DNA from: CAZCDM01 sp964497475
GTDB lineage: Bacteria > Planctomycetota > Phycisphaerae > SM23-33
NCBI GenBank assembly: GCA_964497475.1
Contig: CAZCDM010000134.1
Span: 1-6,455 of the forward strand
Length of the DNA stretch: 6,455 nucleotides
Direction: 5' to 3'
A program made the translations under genes and the position numbers. Every line of letters begins with the position of its first letter. The stretch's first letter is position 1. Positions 6,134 through 6,455 of the stretch are shown here, piece after piece. The notes beneath the pieces are model-generated. The model saw only the letters and a program-made list of their open reading frames with translations. It was not told the DNA's origin and did not search any database.

Positions 6134-6455
6134 ATGACCATCATCCGCACATTCCTGCGCAATCCCGTCGCGGCGAACATGCTGATGATTATCATCCTCG
6201 GCGGGGGACTGGTGGCCGGCACTCTCGTGCCGCGCGAGCTGTTCCCTGAGTTCACGCTGGATTTCGTCACGATCTCCGTGCCGTACCCAGGCGCTGCGCC
6301 GGATGACATCGAGCAGGGCATTTGCCTGAAGATCGAGGACTACGTCCGCAACGTCGAGGGCATTAAGGAGATCACGTCCGAGTCGCGCGAGGGCCTTGGC
6401 ACGGTGACCTTGGAACTGTATGGCGGCTCGGATGTCCGCAAGGTGCTCGATGAGG
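6134..6455 (+). CDS. RND efflux permease, N-terminal part (cut by window edge)
   Basis: RND permeases are inner-membrane proton antiporters of about 1000 residues that work as trimers with an adaptor and an outer-membrane channel. The first 107 codons are present and the frame is open to the edge. A short amphipathic start (TIIRTFLRNPVAANM) leads into the first transmembrane helix at about 13-33. PRELFPEF follows, then the porter-domain hallmarks VPYPGAAPDDIEQ and VEGIKEITSESREG, which match the hydrophobe/amphiphile efflux (AcrB-like) branch more than the heavy-metal branch. The transmembrane-4 acidic residues needed for proton transfer and the drug-binding pocket are outside the window, so the substrate cannot be told. 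The ATG lies three bases after the adaptor stop. Confidence 0.92.
   Translation, partial: MTIIRTFLRNPVAANMLMIIILGGGLVAGTLVPRELFPEFTLDFVTISVPYPGAAPDDIEQGICLKIEDYVRNVEGIKEITSESREGLGTVTLELYGGSDVRKVLDE

Overview
The window is GC-rich (about two-thirds G+C by eye) and tightly packed. It holds six genes in three transcription units, with only two gaps of about 100 bases. No RNA gene, insertion sequence, CRISPR array or tandem repeat was seen, and no stretch over 300 bases lacks a gene. The gene set points to a free-living Gram-negative-type bacterium with an outer membrane, because an RND efflux adaptor and pump are present. The high GC, the large membrane-anchored alpha-helical repeat protein of no named family and the unusual gene pairings would suit Planctomycetota (Phycisphaerae-like). 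That placement is an impression from gene content only and was not tested.

Left, minus strand (1-2389): a 740-residue protein with one N-terminal membrane anchor and a long HEAT-like helical-repeat region starts at a TTG codon. Its stop overlaps, as ATGA, the start of a ComF-family protein. Only the first 56 codons of that protein (its zinc-ribbon part) lie in the window.

Middle, plus strand (2504-4673): a class II fumarase (fumC) sits behind a clear sigma70-like promoter. One base after its stop comes a YycJ/WalJ-type metallo-beta-lactamase-fold protein, a likely metal-dependent nuclease or hydrolase. The 114-base gap at 2390-2503 is divergent and must serve both directions.

Right, plus strand (about 4747 or 4772 to the window end): a periplasmic adaptor (membrane fusion protein) is followed 3 bases later by the first 107 codons of an RND permease. 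This is a tripartite-efflux operon whose remainder lies beyond the window. The 98-base gap before it holds a strong imperfect hairpin and an unusual overlap of a perfect Shine-Dalgarno/ATG with a perfect TATAAT. This makes the adaptor's true start uncertain.

The content is mostly ordinary housekeeping and efflux genes, and I do not see a convincing new multi-gene system. The points most worth a second look are the adaptor start and possible frameshift at 4735-4781, the hairpin just before it, the membrane helical-repeat gene coupled to comF, and the altered C-terminal loop of the fumarase.
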